Shown piece by piece: positions 1 through 8,055 of a DNA stretch of 64,000 bases. The notes under the pieces were generated by a model. The model was not told the origin of the DNA, made no database searches, and worked only from the letters and a program-made list of their open reading frames with translations. Source of the stretch: JBBEAM01 sp942491105. Lineage in GTDB: Bacteria > Pseudomonadota > Alphaproteobacteria > Kiloniellales > DSM-21159. Both the position numbers and the translations under genes were made by a program. The stretch spans positions 1-64,000 of the forward strand of contig CALNZX010000010.1 of assembly GCA_942491105.1 (NCBI GenBank). Reading direction: 5' to 3'. Each line of letters opens with the position of its first letter. Position 1 is the stretch's first letter.

Positions 1-203
1 AGGGTGGTCAGTCCGATATCGGGTAGGCCGAGATCGGCGGAGAGCACGGCGCCGGAGATGTAGATGGCGTCGAAGCCGAGCTCCTCCAGCTCCATGGCGA
101 CCAGCGGCGAGAAGGCGCCTGGCACCTTCAGCAGGCGGCCGCTGTCGAGACCCTGGCGCAGCGCGGCGCGCTTTTCGGCCGGGCTCGTGTTGACTTTCAG
201 CAT
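1..203 (-). CDS. prpB: Methylisocitrate lyase, N-terminal part (cut by window edge)
   Basis: Only the first 67 codons are present; the gene continues past base 1. The readable N-terminus contains PGAFSPLVAMELEELGFDA followed by YISGAVLSADLGLPDIG, which is characteristic of methylisocitrate lyase of the isocitrate lyase/PEP mutase superfamily. The enzyme splits 2-methylisocitrate into pyruvate and succinate, the last step of the methylcitrate cycle for propionyl-CoA. The ATG at 203 follows a GAGGAGCC ribosome site. It lies 17 bases after prpD on the same strand, so the two are almost certainly cotranscribed. The catalytic KKCGH-type loop lies outside the window and cannot be checked. Confidence 0.9.
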   Translation of the reverse strand, partial: MLKVNTSPAEKRAALRQGLDSGRLLKVPGAFSPLVAMELEELGFDAIYISGAVLSADLGLPDIGLTT

Positions 204-220
204 GGCTTGGCTCCTCGGCG

Positions 221-1729
221 TTAAAAGATGCCGCGGTCATCCCGCGTGTTGTTAATCAGGCTGTCCTGGGGCGCCTGAACGTTGAGCTCGGACATGTCCT
301 TGGCGGTCAGTTCCGGCAGTTTCTGAACGACTTCCAGGAAGCGCGCCTGTTCGGCTTCGGGCAGAACCTCCTCCGCCAGAATCTTGAACTTGCGGATGTA
401 GTCCGGCCGCTTGAAGGGGCGGGCGCCGAAGGGATGGGCGTCGGCCACGGCGATCTCCTCGACCATCTTCTCGCCGTTTTTGAAGGTGATCTCGACCTTG
501 GCGCCGAAGGCCTTCTCGTTGGGGTCGCTGGAGTGGTAGCGCCGCGTCCACTCGGGGTCTTCCGTGGTGCGAATCTTGTGCCACAGCTCGACGGTATCCG
601 GGCGCTGGGCGCGCTCGGGGGCATAGGACTTGACGTGGTGCCAGGTGCCGTCCTGCAGCGCCACCGCGAAGATGTACATGATTGAGTGGTCGAGGGTTTC
701 GCGGCTCGCCGTGGGGTCCATCTTCTGCGGGTCGTTGGCGCCGGTGCCGATCACGTAGTGGGTGTGGTGGCTGGTGTGGATCAGGATGTCCTCGATGGCC
801 GAGAAATCCTCGATCTTCTTGCCCATCTTGGCCGCCAGATCGATCAGCGCCTGGCTCTGATACTCGGCCGAGTGTTCCTTGGTGTAGGTGTCGAGGATCG
901 CCCGCTTGGCCTCGCCCGGCTCGGGCAGCGGCACGATGTAGTGGGCGTCGGGGCCATCCAGCATCCAGGCGACCGGGCCGTCCTCGCCCTCGTAGATCGG
1001 CGAGGGGGCGCCTTCGCCGCGCAGGGCGCGGTCCACCGCCTCGATCGCCATCTTGCCGGCGAAGGAGGGCGCATAGGCCTTCCAGCTCGAGATTTCGCCC
1101 TTGCGCGACTGGCGGGTCGCGGTGGTGACGTGCAGAGCCTGCTGGATCGCCTGGTAGACGGTCTCGGTGTCGAGGCCGAGCAGGGCGCCGATGCCGCCGG
1201 CGGCCGAGGGGCCGAGGTGGGCGACATGGTCGATCTTGTGTTCGTGCAGGCAGATGCCCTTGACCAGATTGACCTGCAGCTCGTAGCCGGCGGCAATGCC
1301 GCGCAGCAGGTCCTGGCCGTTGCGGCCCTTGACCTGGGCGACCGCCAGGATCGGCGGAATGTTATCGCCGGGATGGGAGTAGTCGGCGGCCAGGAAAGTG
1401 TCGTGGTAGTCGAGCTCGCGCACCGCAGTGCCGTTGGCCCAGGCCGCCCACTCCGGGCTGTAGCCCTTGTCGTTGGGCATGCCGAAGACCTGCGCGCCCT
1501 TGTCGCGCGGGTGGCAGAGCGCCTGGCTGCGCGCATTGGCGACGGGGCGCCGGTTCAGCGAAGCCACGGCCACCGAGGCGTTGTCGATGATCCGGTTGAT
1601 GATCATGTCCTCGACCGCCGGCTCGATGGCCACGGGATCGGTGCAGACGGCGGCCATCTTCCAGGCGAGCTGCTGCTCGCGGGGCGGGGTCTGCTTGGAG
1701 GGATAGACGCGCAGCTCGTGATTCTTCAT
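221..1729 (-). CDS. prpD: 2-Methylcitrate dehydratase, MmgE/PrpD family
   Basis: This 502-residue protein matches the MmgE/PrpD family along its whole length, for example in the HDTFLAADYSHPGDNIPPIL and LHVTTATRQSRKGEISSWKA regions. It would dehydrate 2-methylcitrate to 2-methyl-cis-aconitate in the cytoplasmic methylcitrate cycle. The same frame stays open upstream to 2191, but that stretch is a shadow of the thioesterase gene. The ATG at 1729, starting MKNHELRVYP, matches the family N-terminus. It sits between the thioesterase gene (20 bases upstream) and prpB (17 bases downstream), giving a three-gene propionate operon. Methylcitrate synthase (prpC) is not in the window. Confidence 0.93.
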   Translation of the reverse strand: MKNHELRVYPSKQTPPREQQLAWKMAAVCTDPVAIEPAVEDMIINRIIDNASVAVASLNRRPVANARSQALCHPRDKGAQVFGMPNDKGYSPEWAAWANGTAVRELDYHDTFLAADYSHPGDNIPPILAVAQVKGRNGQDLLRGIAAGYELQVNLVKGICLHEHKIDHVAHLGPSAAGGIGALLGLDTETVYQAIQQALHVTTATRQSRKGEISSWKAYAPSFAGKMAIEAVDRALRGEGAPSPIYEGEDGPVAWMLDGPDAHYIVPLPEPGEAKRAILDTYTKEHSAEYQSQALIDLAAKMGKKIEDFSAIEDILIHTSHHTHYVIGTGANDPQKMDPTASRETLDHSIMYIFAVALQDGTWHHVKSYAPERAQRPDTVELWHKIRTTEDPEWTRRYHSSDPNEKAFGAKVEITFKNGEKMVEEIAVADAHPFGARPFKRPDYIRKFKILAEEVLPEAEQARFLEVVQKLPELTAKDMSELNVQAPQDSLINNTRDDRGIF

Positions 1730-1749
1730 TTCGTTTTGTCTCTCGCTTC

Positions 1750-2163
1750 CTATGCGTTCGTGTCTCTTGGCATCAGGCGTGCCGCCTTGCCGGTGTCGTC
1801 GACCGCGACCAGCGTGAAGCCGCCGGTGCAGCAGGTGCGGCGTTCGCCGCCGGTAACGCCCTGGGCGACCATCTCGACGGCGACCTCCACGGAGGAGCCG
1901 CCGCGGCCGGTCACCCTGCCGATCAGCTCGATCAGCTCGCCGGCGCGCACCGGCGCCAGGAACTCGGTCTCGCGGGCCGCGCGCAGCACCATGGCGGCAC
2001 GGGCATAGCGGGTCGCGGTGATGAAGGCCGCCTTGCCCATCAGGGAGAGGCCATTGCCGGCGAACAGGGTGCCGTAGTGGTTGGTGTCTCCGGGGAGCAC
2101 CATATCCAGCACCCGCGTTTCGCTCGGCCCGAAGCCGGGGCTGTCGACCTGCTGTTCCGTCAT
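1750..2163 (-). CDS. Acyl-CoA thioesterase, hotdog fold
   Basis: A 137-residue single hotdog-domain protein of the YciA/acyl-CoA hydrolase type. The segment NHYGTLFAGNGLSLMGKAAF matches the family's substrate loop and central helix, followed by ARETEFLAPVRAGELIEL. It probably hydrolyses a short- or medium-chain acyl-CoA. As the first gene of the unit with prpD and prpB, it may relieve propionyl-CoA build-up or recycle CoA; that role is inferred from context only. It is divergent from the XRE-type regulator, with a 148-base shared promoter region. Substrate preference cannot be read from the sequence. Confidence 0.85.
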   Translation of the reverse strand: MTEQQVDSPGFGPSETRVLDMVLPGDTNHYGTLFAGNGLSLMGKAAFITATRYARAAMVLRAARETEFLAPVRAGELIELIGRVTGRGGSSVEVAVEMVAQGVTGGERRTCCTGGFTLVAVDDTGKAARLMPRDTNA

Positions 2164-2288
2164 CGCGTTGCCGCCTCCACTGCGCGCGCAATTCGGCGCT
2201 AAGGCTTTACAAGTTTCGCATTTAGGGCGTGACAGCTACGGAAAACAACGATATTCGTGCAAAGCTCTTCACAGCAAATCCGCGCAGT

Positions 2289-2304
2289 TTGCGAAGATTG
2301 CGAA
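2289..2304 (+). promoter_or_regulatory. Direct repeat TTGCGAA, candidate operator of the prp regulator
   Basis: TTGCGAA occurs twice, at 2289-2295 and 2298-2304, with a 9-base period, ending 7 bases before the regulator's ATG. A related reverse element (GTTTCGCA) lies near 2214-2221 in the same divergent promoter region. RamB/ScfR-type regulators bind TTTGCAAA-like motifs, so this could be an autoregulatory operator. It also overlaps the ribosome site region, so chance cannot be excluded. Confidence 0.35.
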
Positions 2305-2311
2305 GGACGCG

Positions 2312-3766
2312 ATGCCGCAAAAGGTCTTTCTTGGCGCCAAGATGCGCCGTTTCCGCGAGGCCAGCCGGATGACCCAGGCGGCCTTCGCCGCGGCTCTGGA
2401 GATTTCGCCCAGCTATCTCAATCAGATCGAGCACGATCAGCGGCCCTTGACCCTGGCGGTGCTGCAGCGGCTGGCGGCGCGGTTCCGCATCGATCTGCAC
2501 GAATTCTCGGATTCGGCCGACGACAGGCTGGTCGCCAATCTGCGGGACGTGCTCAACGATCCCCTGTTGAGCGGCAACCCGATCGATCTGGGAGAACTGC
2601 GCCGCGTCGCCTCGGCCGCGCCCGAGGTCGCCCAGGCGATGCTGACCCTGCACCGGGCCTATCGCCAGTCCCACGACGACTACCGCAGCCTGGCCGAGAA
2701 GGTGATCGGCGACGAGCGTCTGCATGGTCTGGAGGGCGCGCAGTTTCCCTACGAGGAGGTGCGCGACTATTTCTACTACCGCAACAATCACATCGAGGAA
2801 CTGGACGAGGCCGCCGAAGCCCTGCAGGCGGCTCAGGGGTTCCGCGTCGGCGACATGGAGGCGGGCCTCGCCGCCTATCTGCACAGCTGTCATGGGATCG
2901 CCGTGGAGCCCTTCACGCCGGGCGAGGCCGAGGCCCAGGGCGCGGCGGCGCTGTGCCGTCTCGACGCGCGGCGGGGCAGGCTGCTGCTGGCCGATACCCT
3001 GAGCGCCGGGCAGCGTGCCTTCCAACTGGCCTACCATATCGCTCTGCTCGACCAGGCCGCTGGCATCGCCTCGCTGGTCGCCAAGGCGGGGCTGTCGAGC
3101 CGCGAGGCTGGGACGGTCTGCCGCATGGGGCTCGCCAACTACTTCGCCGGGGCGCTGCTGATGCCCTATGGCCACTTTCGCGAGGCGGCGGAACGGTTGC
3201 GCTACGACATCGAGCAACTGCAGCAGCGCTTCGGCGCGTCCTTCGAGCAGGTCTGCCACCGGCTTTCGACCCTGCAGCGGCCAGGCGCCAAGGGCGTGCC
3301 CTTCTACTTCGTGCGGGTCGACATGGCGGGGAACATCTCCAAGCGGGCCAGCGCCGGGCGCTTTCACTTCGCCCGGGTCGGCGGCGCCTGCCCCCTATGG
3401 AACGTGCACGAGGCCTTCGCCGCGCCGGGGCGCATCCTGACCCAGCTCGCGCAGCTTCCCGACGGCACCACTTATCTCTGCGTCGCCCGCACCGTGACCA
3501 AGGGCGGCGGCGGTTTCCTCAGCCCGGAAAAGCGCTTCGCCGTTTCCATCGGTTGCGAGATCGCCGAGGCGCCGAAGCTGGTCTACTCGGCGGGGCTCGA
3601 CCTCGACGACCCCAGCGCCATCGTGCCGATCGGCACCTCCTGCCGGGTCTGCGAGCGCGCCGACTGCGCCCAGCGGGCTTTTCCGCCTCTCGGCCGGGCG
3701 ATTTCCGTGGATGTCGACGAGCGGCGCTTCACGCCCTTCGCGTTCGCCGCCGAGGACAGCGCCTAG
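2312..3766 (+). CDS. XRE-family short-chain acyl-CoA regulator (ScfR/RamB-like)
   Basis: This 484-residue protein has an N-terminal helix-turn-helix (about residues 9-63, with MTQAAFAAALEISPSYLNQI), a long central domain related to the M78/DUF955 region, and a C-terminal domain with a Cys cluster (CRVCERADC). That architecture is found in regulators of propionate, acetate and glyoxylate metabolism that respond to short-chain acyl-CoA. The central region shows FQLAYHIALLD where peptidases carry HExxH, so a peptidase role is unlikely. The ATG at 2312 follows GAAGGA; earlier in-frame codons lie in the promoter region. It is divergent from the thioesterase-prpD-prpB operon, its likely target. Its stop overlaps the next gene by four bases, tail to tail. 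Confidence 0.85.
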   Translation: MPQKVFLGAKMRRFREASRMTQAAFAAALEISPSYLNQIEHDQRPLTLAVLQRLAARFRIDLHEFSDSADDRLVANLRDVLNDPLLSGNPIDLGELRRVASAAPEVAQAMLTLHRAYRQSHDDYRSLAEKVIGDERLHGLEGAQFPYEEVRDYFYYRNNHIEELDEAAEALQAAQGFRVGDMEAGLAAYLHSCHGIAVEPFTPGEAEAQGAAALCRLDARRGRLLLADTLSAGQRAFQLAYHIALLDQAAGIASLVAKAGLSSREAGTVCRMGLANYFAGALLMPYGHFREAAERLRYDIEQLQQRFGASFEQVCHRLSTLQRPGAKGVPFYFVRVDMAGNISKRASAGRFHFARVGGACPLWNVHEAFAAPGRILTQLAQLPDGTTYLCVARTVTKGGGGFLSPEKRFAVSIGCEIAEAPKLVYSAGLDLDDPSAIVPIGTSCRVCERADCAQRAFPPLGRAISVDVDERRFTPFAFAAEDSA

Positions 3767-4062
3767 CCGGTGCGGATCGAACCGCCCTCGCCCCAGGCGT
3801 CGTAGGGGGCGAAGTCCAGCCGCTCCAGCGTCGCCTTGGCCGCCTTGGTTGTGACCTCGATCACCGGCGTCTCGGCGCCGAGCTTGAGGCGCAGCGCGGC
3901 GGCGACCAGGGGCCTTAATGGATAGAGCTTGCCGTCGATTACGATGGCCCAGCGTAGCGGCGCCGGCTGGATGCCGGAAAACGCGAACAGCGCCTCCTCG
4001 TCCCGGTCCTTGGCCCAGGCGGCGGCGGCTTCGATGTCCTGGCGGGTCAGGCTCTCAAGCAT
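3763..4062 (-). CDS. Conserved hypothetical protein, possible ScoMcrA-like head domain
   Basis: A 99-residue protein starting MLESLTRQDIEAAAAWAKDR. The central WAIVIDGKLYPLRPLVAAAL resembles the 'GKxYPxKxxxxxA' pattern of small head domains found in ScoMcrA-like proteins, but this is a weak visual match and no function is proposed. The start was chosen at the ATG at 4062 because the frame upstream is the shadow of the DUF1491 gene; the ribosome site is poor. It is the last of three same-strand genes (SpmAB fusion, DUF1491, this one), 43 bases after DUF1491, and converges with the XRE regulator through a shared CTAG. Confidence 0.55.
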   Translation of the reverse strand: MLESLTRQDIEAAAAWAKDRDEEALFAFSGIQPAPLRWAIVIDGKLYPLRPLVAAALRLKLGAETPVIEVTTKAAKATLERLDFAPYDAWGEGGSIRTG

Positions 4063-4105
4063 GCTGCCTGATAGCGGCACCGTCCGCCGGGCGCAATGCT
4101 CCAGA

Positions 4106-4444
4106 TCAAAATACCGGCCCCTCGAAGGGGTGCCAGCCGTCGCGGTGCTCGATCTCGACCACCCAGAGGTCGGGGTCGCGGCTGCTGCTGCGCTCGACAT
4201 AGGCGCTGGCGTCTGCATCTGGCACCGGTTCCGGGCCCAGTACCTTCATCCAGCCGAGCACGCCGTCGATGTTGCGCTGCTGCACCAGCACCTCGCTGGT
4301 GCCGTCGAGGCGGTTCAGACGCAGCATCACCAGGCCGCCGGTTTTCTCGCCGCGGCGCAGCAGCATCGCCGGTACCCCGGCGTCGTTGCAGCGGCGGATG
4401 TTGGCCGTCACCCAGAGATGGGTGGGAAGGCGCTCCTCCTCCAT
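4106..4444 (-). CDS. DUF1491 family protein
   Basis: A 112-residue protein opening RLPTHLWVTANIRRCNDAG and continuing LLRRGEKTGGLVMLRLNRLD, the recognisable signature of DUF1491, a small soluble family largely confined to Alphaproteobacteria. The function is unknown. There is no signal peptide or membrane segment. Its ATG lies three bases after the stop of the SpmA/SpmB fusion gene, so translation is probably coupled. The family identity is confident from the N-terminal motif; the cellular role is not known. Confidence 0.85.
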   Translation of the reverse strand: MEEERLPTHLWVTANIRRCNDAGVPAMLLRRGEKTGGLVMLRLNRLDGTSEVLVQQRNIDGVLGWMKVLGPEPVPDADASAYVERSSSRDPDLWVVEIEHRDGWHPFEGPVF

Positions 4445-4447
4445 CGC

Positions 4448-5749
4448 CTAGAGCGAGCCGTAGAGCAGGCTGCAGATCAGCACCGCCGCGATTACCCCGG
4501 CGACGTCCGCCGAGAGGCCGGCGGCCAGGGCGTGGCGTATGCGCTTGATCTGCACGGCGCCGAAGTAGACCGCTAGCACATAGAAGGTGGTCTCGGTCGA
4601 ACCCTGCAGGGTGCTGACCAGATAGCCGGTGTAGCTGTCCGGCCCAACCGCCGGGTCCTCGATGATCGAGGCCATCACGCCATAGGCGCCGGAGCCCGAA
4701 AGCGGGCGCAGCAGCGCCATTGGTAGGGCTTCCGGCGGCAGGCCGACCAGATTGGTGATCGCCCCCAGGGGGCGGATCAGCAGGTCGAGCGCGCCGCTGG
4801 CCCGGAACATCCCCACGGCGACCAGGATCGCGACCAGGTAGGGGATGATCCGCAGCGCGACCTGGAAGCCTTCCTTGCCGCCCTCGACGAAGGCCTCGTA
4901 GACCTGCACCCGCTTGGCGACGCCGAAGCCGAGCAGCCCGACCATCAGGCCGGGGATGATCCAGGGCGCGATGACATTGCCGTAGAGCACCGTCAGGGGC
5001 ACGAAGCCGGCGATGGCGGCGAGCACCAGCATGGAAACCCAGGTGGGATAGGCCTCGCTGCCGCCCTGCATGGCCGGGGCCCCGGCGCTGTCCTCGACGG
5101 CCTCTTCCGGCTGTTCGGCTTGCTCCTCTGGCGGCAGCGGTTTGACCGCGAAATAGCGCTGCAGCAGCTTGGCCGTGGTAATGGCGATGGCGGTTGAACA
5201 GATCGTCGCCACCAGGGTGGTCGGCACGATGCCCGCCGGATCGGCGGACCCGGCGGCGGCGCGCAGCGCGATCACCCCGGTCGGCAGGATGGTGACGCTG
5301 GAGGTGTTGATCGCAAGGAAGAGGACCATGGCGTTGGTCGCCGTGCCCTTCTGCGGGTTGAGCTTGTCGAGTTCCTGCATCGCGCGGATACCGAAGGGCG
5401 TGGCCGCGTTGCCGAGGCCGAGCACATTGGCCGAGATATTGAGAATGATCGCGCCCATCGCCGGGTGATCCGGCGGCACCTCGGGAAACAGGCGGACCAT
5501 CAGGGGGCGCACCGTCTTGGCGATGATCACCAGCAGACCGCCTTTTTCCGCGACCTTCATCAGGCCGAGGAACAGCGCCATGACCCCGACCAGACCCAGG
5601 GCCAACTCGACGGAGCCCTTGGCGGAGTCGATCATCGCAGCAGCCAGATGATCCATCGGCGCGGCCTCGCCGAGCCCGTCCCAGGTCACCTGCCGCACGG
5701 CGGCGACCAGGAAAGCGATCAACACGATGGCGAAAAAGATAGCGTTCAC
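4448..5749 (-). CDS. Fused SpmA/SpmB-type nucleoside-recognition (Gate) membrane protein
   Basis: This 433-residue multi-spanning protein contains two tandem Gate (nucleoside recognition) domains. The N-terminal half (LGLVGVMALFLGLMKVAEKGG, then ISANVLGLGNAATPFGIRAM) matches SpmA. The C-terminal half (GGKEGFQVALRIIPYLVAIL, then GSTETTFYVLAVYFGAVQIK) matches SpmB. In Bacillus these are separate spore-maturation proteins; fused homologues occur in non-spore-formers, probably as transporters of an unknown solute. A charged linker rich in Pro and Glu separates the halves. It leads a unit with DUF1491. The substrate cannot be inferred. Confidence 0.85.
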   Translation of the reverse strand: MNAIFFAIVLIAFLVAAVRQVTWDGLGEAAPMDHLAAAMIDSAKGSVELALGLVGVMALFLGLMKVAEKGGLLVIIAKTVRPLMVRLFPEVPPDHPAMGAIILNISANVLGLGNAATPFGIRAMQELDKLNPQKGTATNAMVLFLAINTSSVTILPTGVIALRAAAGSADPAGIVPTTLVATICSTAIAITTAKLLQRYFAVKPLPPEEQAEQPEEAVEDSAGAPAMQGGSEAYPTWVSMLVLAAIAGFVPLTVLYGNVIAPWIIPGLMVGLLGFGVAKRVQVYEAFVEGGKEGFQVALRIIPYLVAILVAVGMFRASGALDLLIRPLGAITNLVGLPPEALPMALLRPLSGSGAYGVMASIIEDPAVGPDSYTGYLVSTLQGSTETTFYVLAVYFGAVQIKRIRHALAAGLSADVAGVIAAVLICSLLYGSL

Positions 5750-5853
5750 GGAAGCGACTCGGCAGCCTGTCCTCTACCATGCTGGCCATAGATCGCCGGT
5801 CGAGTGAAGAGGCGATTGGGTGAGGCCCGTTTTGGGCGCAGTCGGGAGGAGTC

Positions 5854-6213
5854 ATGCGGAGTCTAGTTGTCTTGGGGATCGGCCTGCTGTTGGCGGCCTG
5901 CAGCACCACGCCGTTTCAGGTGCCGGCGCCCGAAAGCGTGCATGAAAAACTCGATGCCGTGGTGCGGGCCAACCCCGGGACGGTCAAGCCGCGGGTGATC
6001 GCCTACTGCTATGGCCCGCGCAAGGATGGCTGGGAAGCGCTGATCGAGAACGTCAGCCGCCATTGCAGCGGCGAGAACGAGCGCCTGCTGCGTCTCGGCG
6101 AGGACTTCTTCACCAACGACTGCCCGATGTTTCAGCCCGACCGCGCCGTTTTCCTCTGCGTCGATACGACCAAGCGCACGGCCCTGCCGCCCGGCATGTC
6201 CATGCCGAACTGA
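5854..6213 (+). CDS. Small putative lipoprotein
   Basis: A 119-residue protein with a classic lipoprotein signal: a short basic start, a hydrophobic stretch, and the lipobox LLAAC with Cys at residue 16, followed by STTPFQVPAP. The mature part holds four further cysteines (in AYCYGP, RHCSGE, TNDCPM and FLCVDT), suggesting two disulfides in the periplasm. The ATG follows GGGAGGAG. The next gene begins four bases after its stop, so the two are likely cotranscribed. I do not recognise a named family; function unknown. Confidence 0.75.
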   Translation: MRSLVVLGIGLLLAACSTTPFQVPAPESVHEKLDAVVRANPGTVKPRVIAYCYGPRKDGWEALIENVSRHCSGENERLLRLGEDFFTNDCPMFQPDRAVFLCVDTTKRTALPPGMSMPN

Positions 6214-6217
6214 TTTC

Positions 6218-6931
6218 ATGGGACGTCTTTTCGAGGAGCTCGACAGCCGCGATACGCCGATCGGCCTGCTCAGCCTGCGCCGCCGGCGGGAGCTGAAGCT
6301 CGACCTCGATGTTTTCGAGATCAAGCTCGGCGAGGAGTTCCTGATGTCGAGCCTCTTCACCGCCTCGGAGATTGCCCTAGCGGAACTGGGCCTGGCGGAG
6401 CTGGCGGGTGAGAGCCTGGAGGTGATCGTCGGAGGGCTCGGGCTCGGCTATACCGCCCAGGCGGCGCTGCGGGACTCACGGGTGGCTTCGCTGACCGTGG
6501 TCGAGTACCTGGAGGCTGTGATCGCCTGGCACCAGGAAGGCCTGCTGCCGCTCGGTCCAGAATTGACCGCCGATCCGCGCTGCCGCTTCCTGCAGGGCGA
6601 TTTCTTCGCCCTGGCGAGCGGGCAATCCGGCTTCGACTCCGAAAATCCAGGCCACCGCTACGACGCCATCCTGCTCGACATCGACCATTCGCCCGAGGCG
6701 CTGCTCGACGCGCGCAGTGAGTCCTTCTATCGGCCCGAAGGGCTGCGGGCGCTTGCCCGGCATCTCAAGCCCGGCGGCGTTTTCGGCCTCTGGTCCAACG
6801 ACGCGCCGGACGACCGCTTCACCGAACGGCTTGCCGGCGTCTTTGCCGAAGCCAAGGCCGCGCCGGTCGTCTTCCACAATCCCCTGCAGGACAGCGACTT
6901 CACCCAGACGGTCTATCTGGCGCGCGCTTAG
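6218..6931 (+). CDS. Spermidine-synthase-like SAM-dependent methyltransferase
   Basis: A 237-residue Rossmann-fold protein. The VIVGGLGLGYTAQAAL segment is the nucleotide-binding glycine loop, VVEYLEAVIAWHQ matches the acidic end of strand two, and YDAILLDIDHSPEALL is the motif seen in spermidine-synthase-like proteins. True spermidine synthases have a longer N-terminal beta domain with polyamine-binding residues, which is not evident here, so aminopropyl transfer is uncertain and a methyltransferase of unknown substrate is as likely. It follows the lipoprotein gene by four bases and converges with tgt through a 4-base overlap (TTAG). Confidence 0.7.
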   Translation: MGRLFEELDSRDTPIGLLSLRRRRELKLDLDVFEIKLGEEFLMSSLFTASEIALAELGLAELAGESLEVIVGGLGLGYTAQAALRDSRVASLTVVEYLEAVIAWHQEGLLPLGPELTADPRCRFLQGDFFALASGQSGFDSENPGHRYDAILLDIDHSPEALLDARSESFYRPEGLRALARHLKPGGVFGLWSNDAPDDRFTERLAGVFAEAKAAPVVFHNPLQDSDFTQTVYLARA

Positions 6932-8055
6932 AGCGGCGGCAGATCGCCCTCGGCCTGCTGGGCGCGGAAGCCGGCGGCGAAGCTGGCGAGATTTCCAGCT
7001 TCGATGGCGCCGCGCAGCCCCGCCATCACCTCCTGGAAATAGCTGAGGTTGTGCAGGGTCAACAGAATCGGTCCCAGCATCTCCCCAGCCTTGAAGAGGT
7101 GGTGCAGATAGCCCCGGCTGTAGCTGGCGCTGAAGGGGCAGCGGCTTTCAGGGTCGAGCGGGCGCGGGTCCTCGGCATGGCGGGCGTTGCGCAGGTTGAC
7201 GCTGCCGCGTCGGGTGAAGGCCTGGCCGGTGCGTCCACTGCGGGTCGGCAGCACACAGTCGAACATGTCGATGCCGCGCTCCACCGCGCCGACGATATCG
7301 TCGGGCTTGCCGACCCCCATCAGGTAACGGGGCCGGTCGTCGGGCAGGAACGGCACCGTCGCGTCGAGAATCCGGAACATCTCGGCTTGGCCTTCGCCGA
7401 CCGCGAGGCCGCCGACGGCGTAGCCGTCGAAGCCGGTGGCGATCAAACCCTTGGCGCTCTCCTCGCGCAGCTCCGGATAGGTGCTGCCCTGGACGATGCC
7501 GAAAAGGCCGTAGCCCGGCCGCTCGCTAAAGGCCGCCCGGCAACGCTCCGCCCAGCGCAGGGAGAGGCGCATGGACTCCGCGGCGTCCTTCTCGCTGGCC
7601 GGGTAGGGGGTGCACTCGTCGAGCACCATGGTGATGTTGGAGTCGAGCAGCCGCTGGATCTCGATGGAGCGCTCCGGAGTCAGCTCGTGCATGCTGCCGT
7701 CGACATGGGAGCGGAAGACCACGCCCTTTTCCGACATCTTCCGGAGTTCGGTCAGGGACATCACCTGGAAACCGCCGGAATCGGTCAGGATCGGTCCCGG
7801 CCAGCGCATGAATTCGTGCAGCCCGCCGAGCGCGGCGACCCGCTCTGCGCCGGGACGCAGCATCAAGTGGTAGGTATTGCCGAGCAGGATCTGGGCGCCG
7901 GTCGCCGCCACCTGCTCCGGCAGGATGCCCTTGACGGTCCCCGCCGTACCGACGGGCATGAAGGCCGGGGTGTCGATCTCGCCATGGGCGGTCGAAATCC
8001 GTCCGCGCCGCGCCGCGCCGTCCTGCGCCAGCTTCTGGTAGCCGAAAGCGGTCAT
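6928..8055 (-). CDS. tgt: Queuine tRNA-ribosyltransferase (TGT) with degenerate zinc site
   Basis: This 375-residue protein exchanges guanine 34 of GUN-anticodon tRNAs for preQ1 in the queuosine pathway. The catalytic nucleophile region (FDCVLPTRSGRTG) and the general-base motif (ILTDSGGFQVMSL) are intact. The C-terminal zinc site of the family is CxCxxC plus a His 26 residues later. Here it reads S304-R-C306-P-F-S309 with H335 in place, so two of the three cysteines are serine. Length and all other blocks are normal. The ATG overlaps the queA stop by ATGA, giving a queA-tgt operon; its end overlaps the upstream convergent gene by four bases. Zinc binding may be altered, but activity cannot be judged from sequence. 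Confidence 0.93.
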   Translation of the reverse strand: MTAFGYQKLAQDGAARRGRISTAHGEIDTPAFMPVGTAGTVKGILPEQVAATGAQILLGNTYHLMLRPGAERVAALGGLHEFMRWPGPILTDSGGFQVMSLTELRKMSEKGVVFRSHVDGSMHELTPERSIEIQRLLDSNITMVLDECTPYPASEKDAAESMRLSLRWAERCRAAFSERPGYGLFGIVQGSTYPELREESAKGLIATGFDGYAVGGLAVGEGQAEMFRILDATVPFLPDDRPRYLMGVGKPDDIVGAVERGIDMFDCVLPTRSGRTGQAFTRRGSVNLRNARHAEDPRPLDPESRCPFSASYSRGYLHHLFKAGEMLGPILLTLHNLSYFQEVMAGLRGAIEAGNLASFAAGFRAQQAEGDLPPL

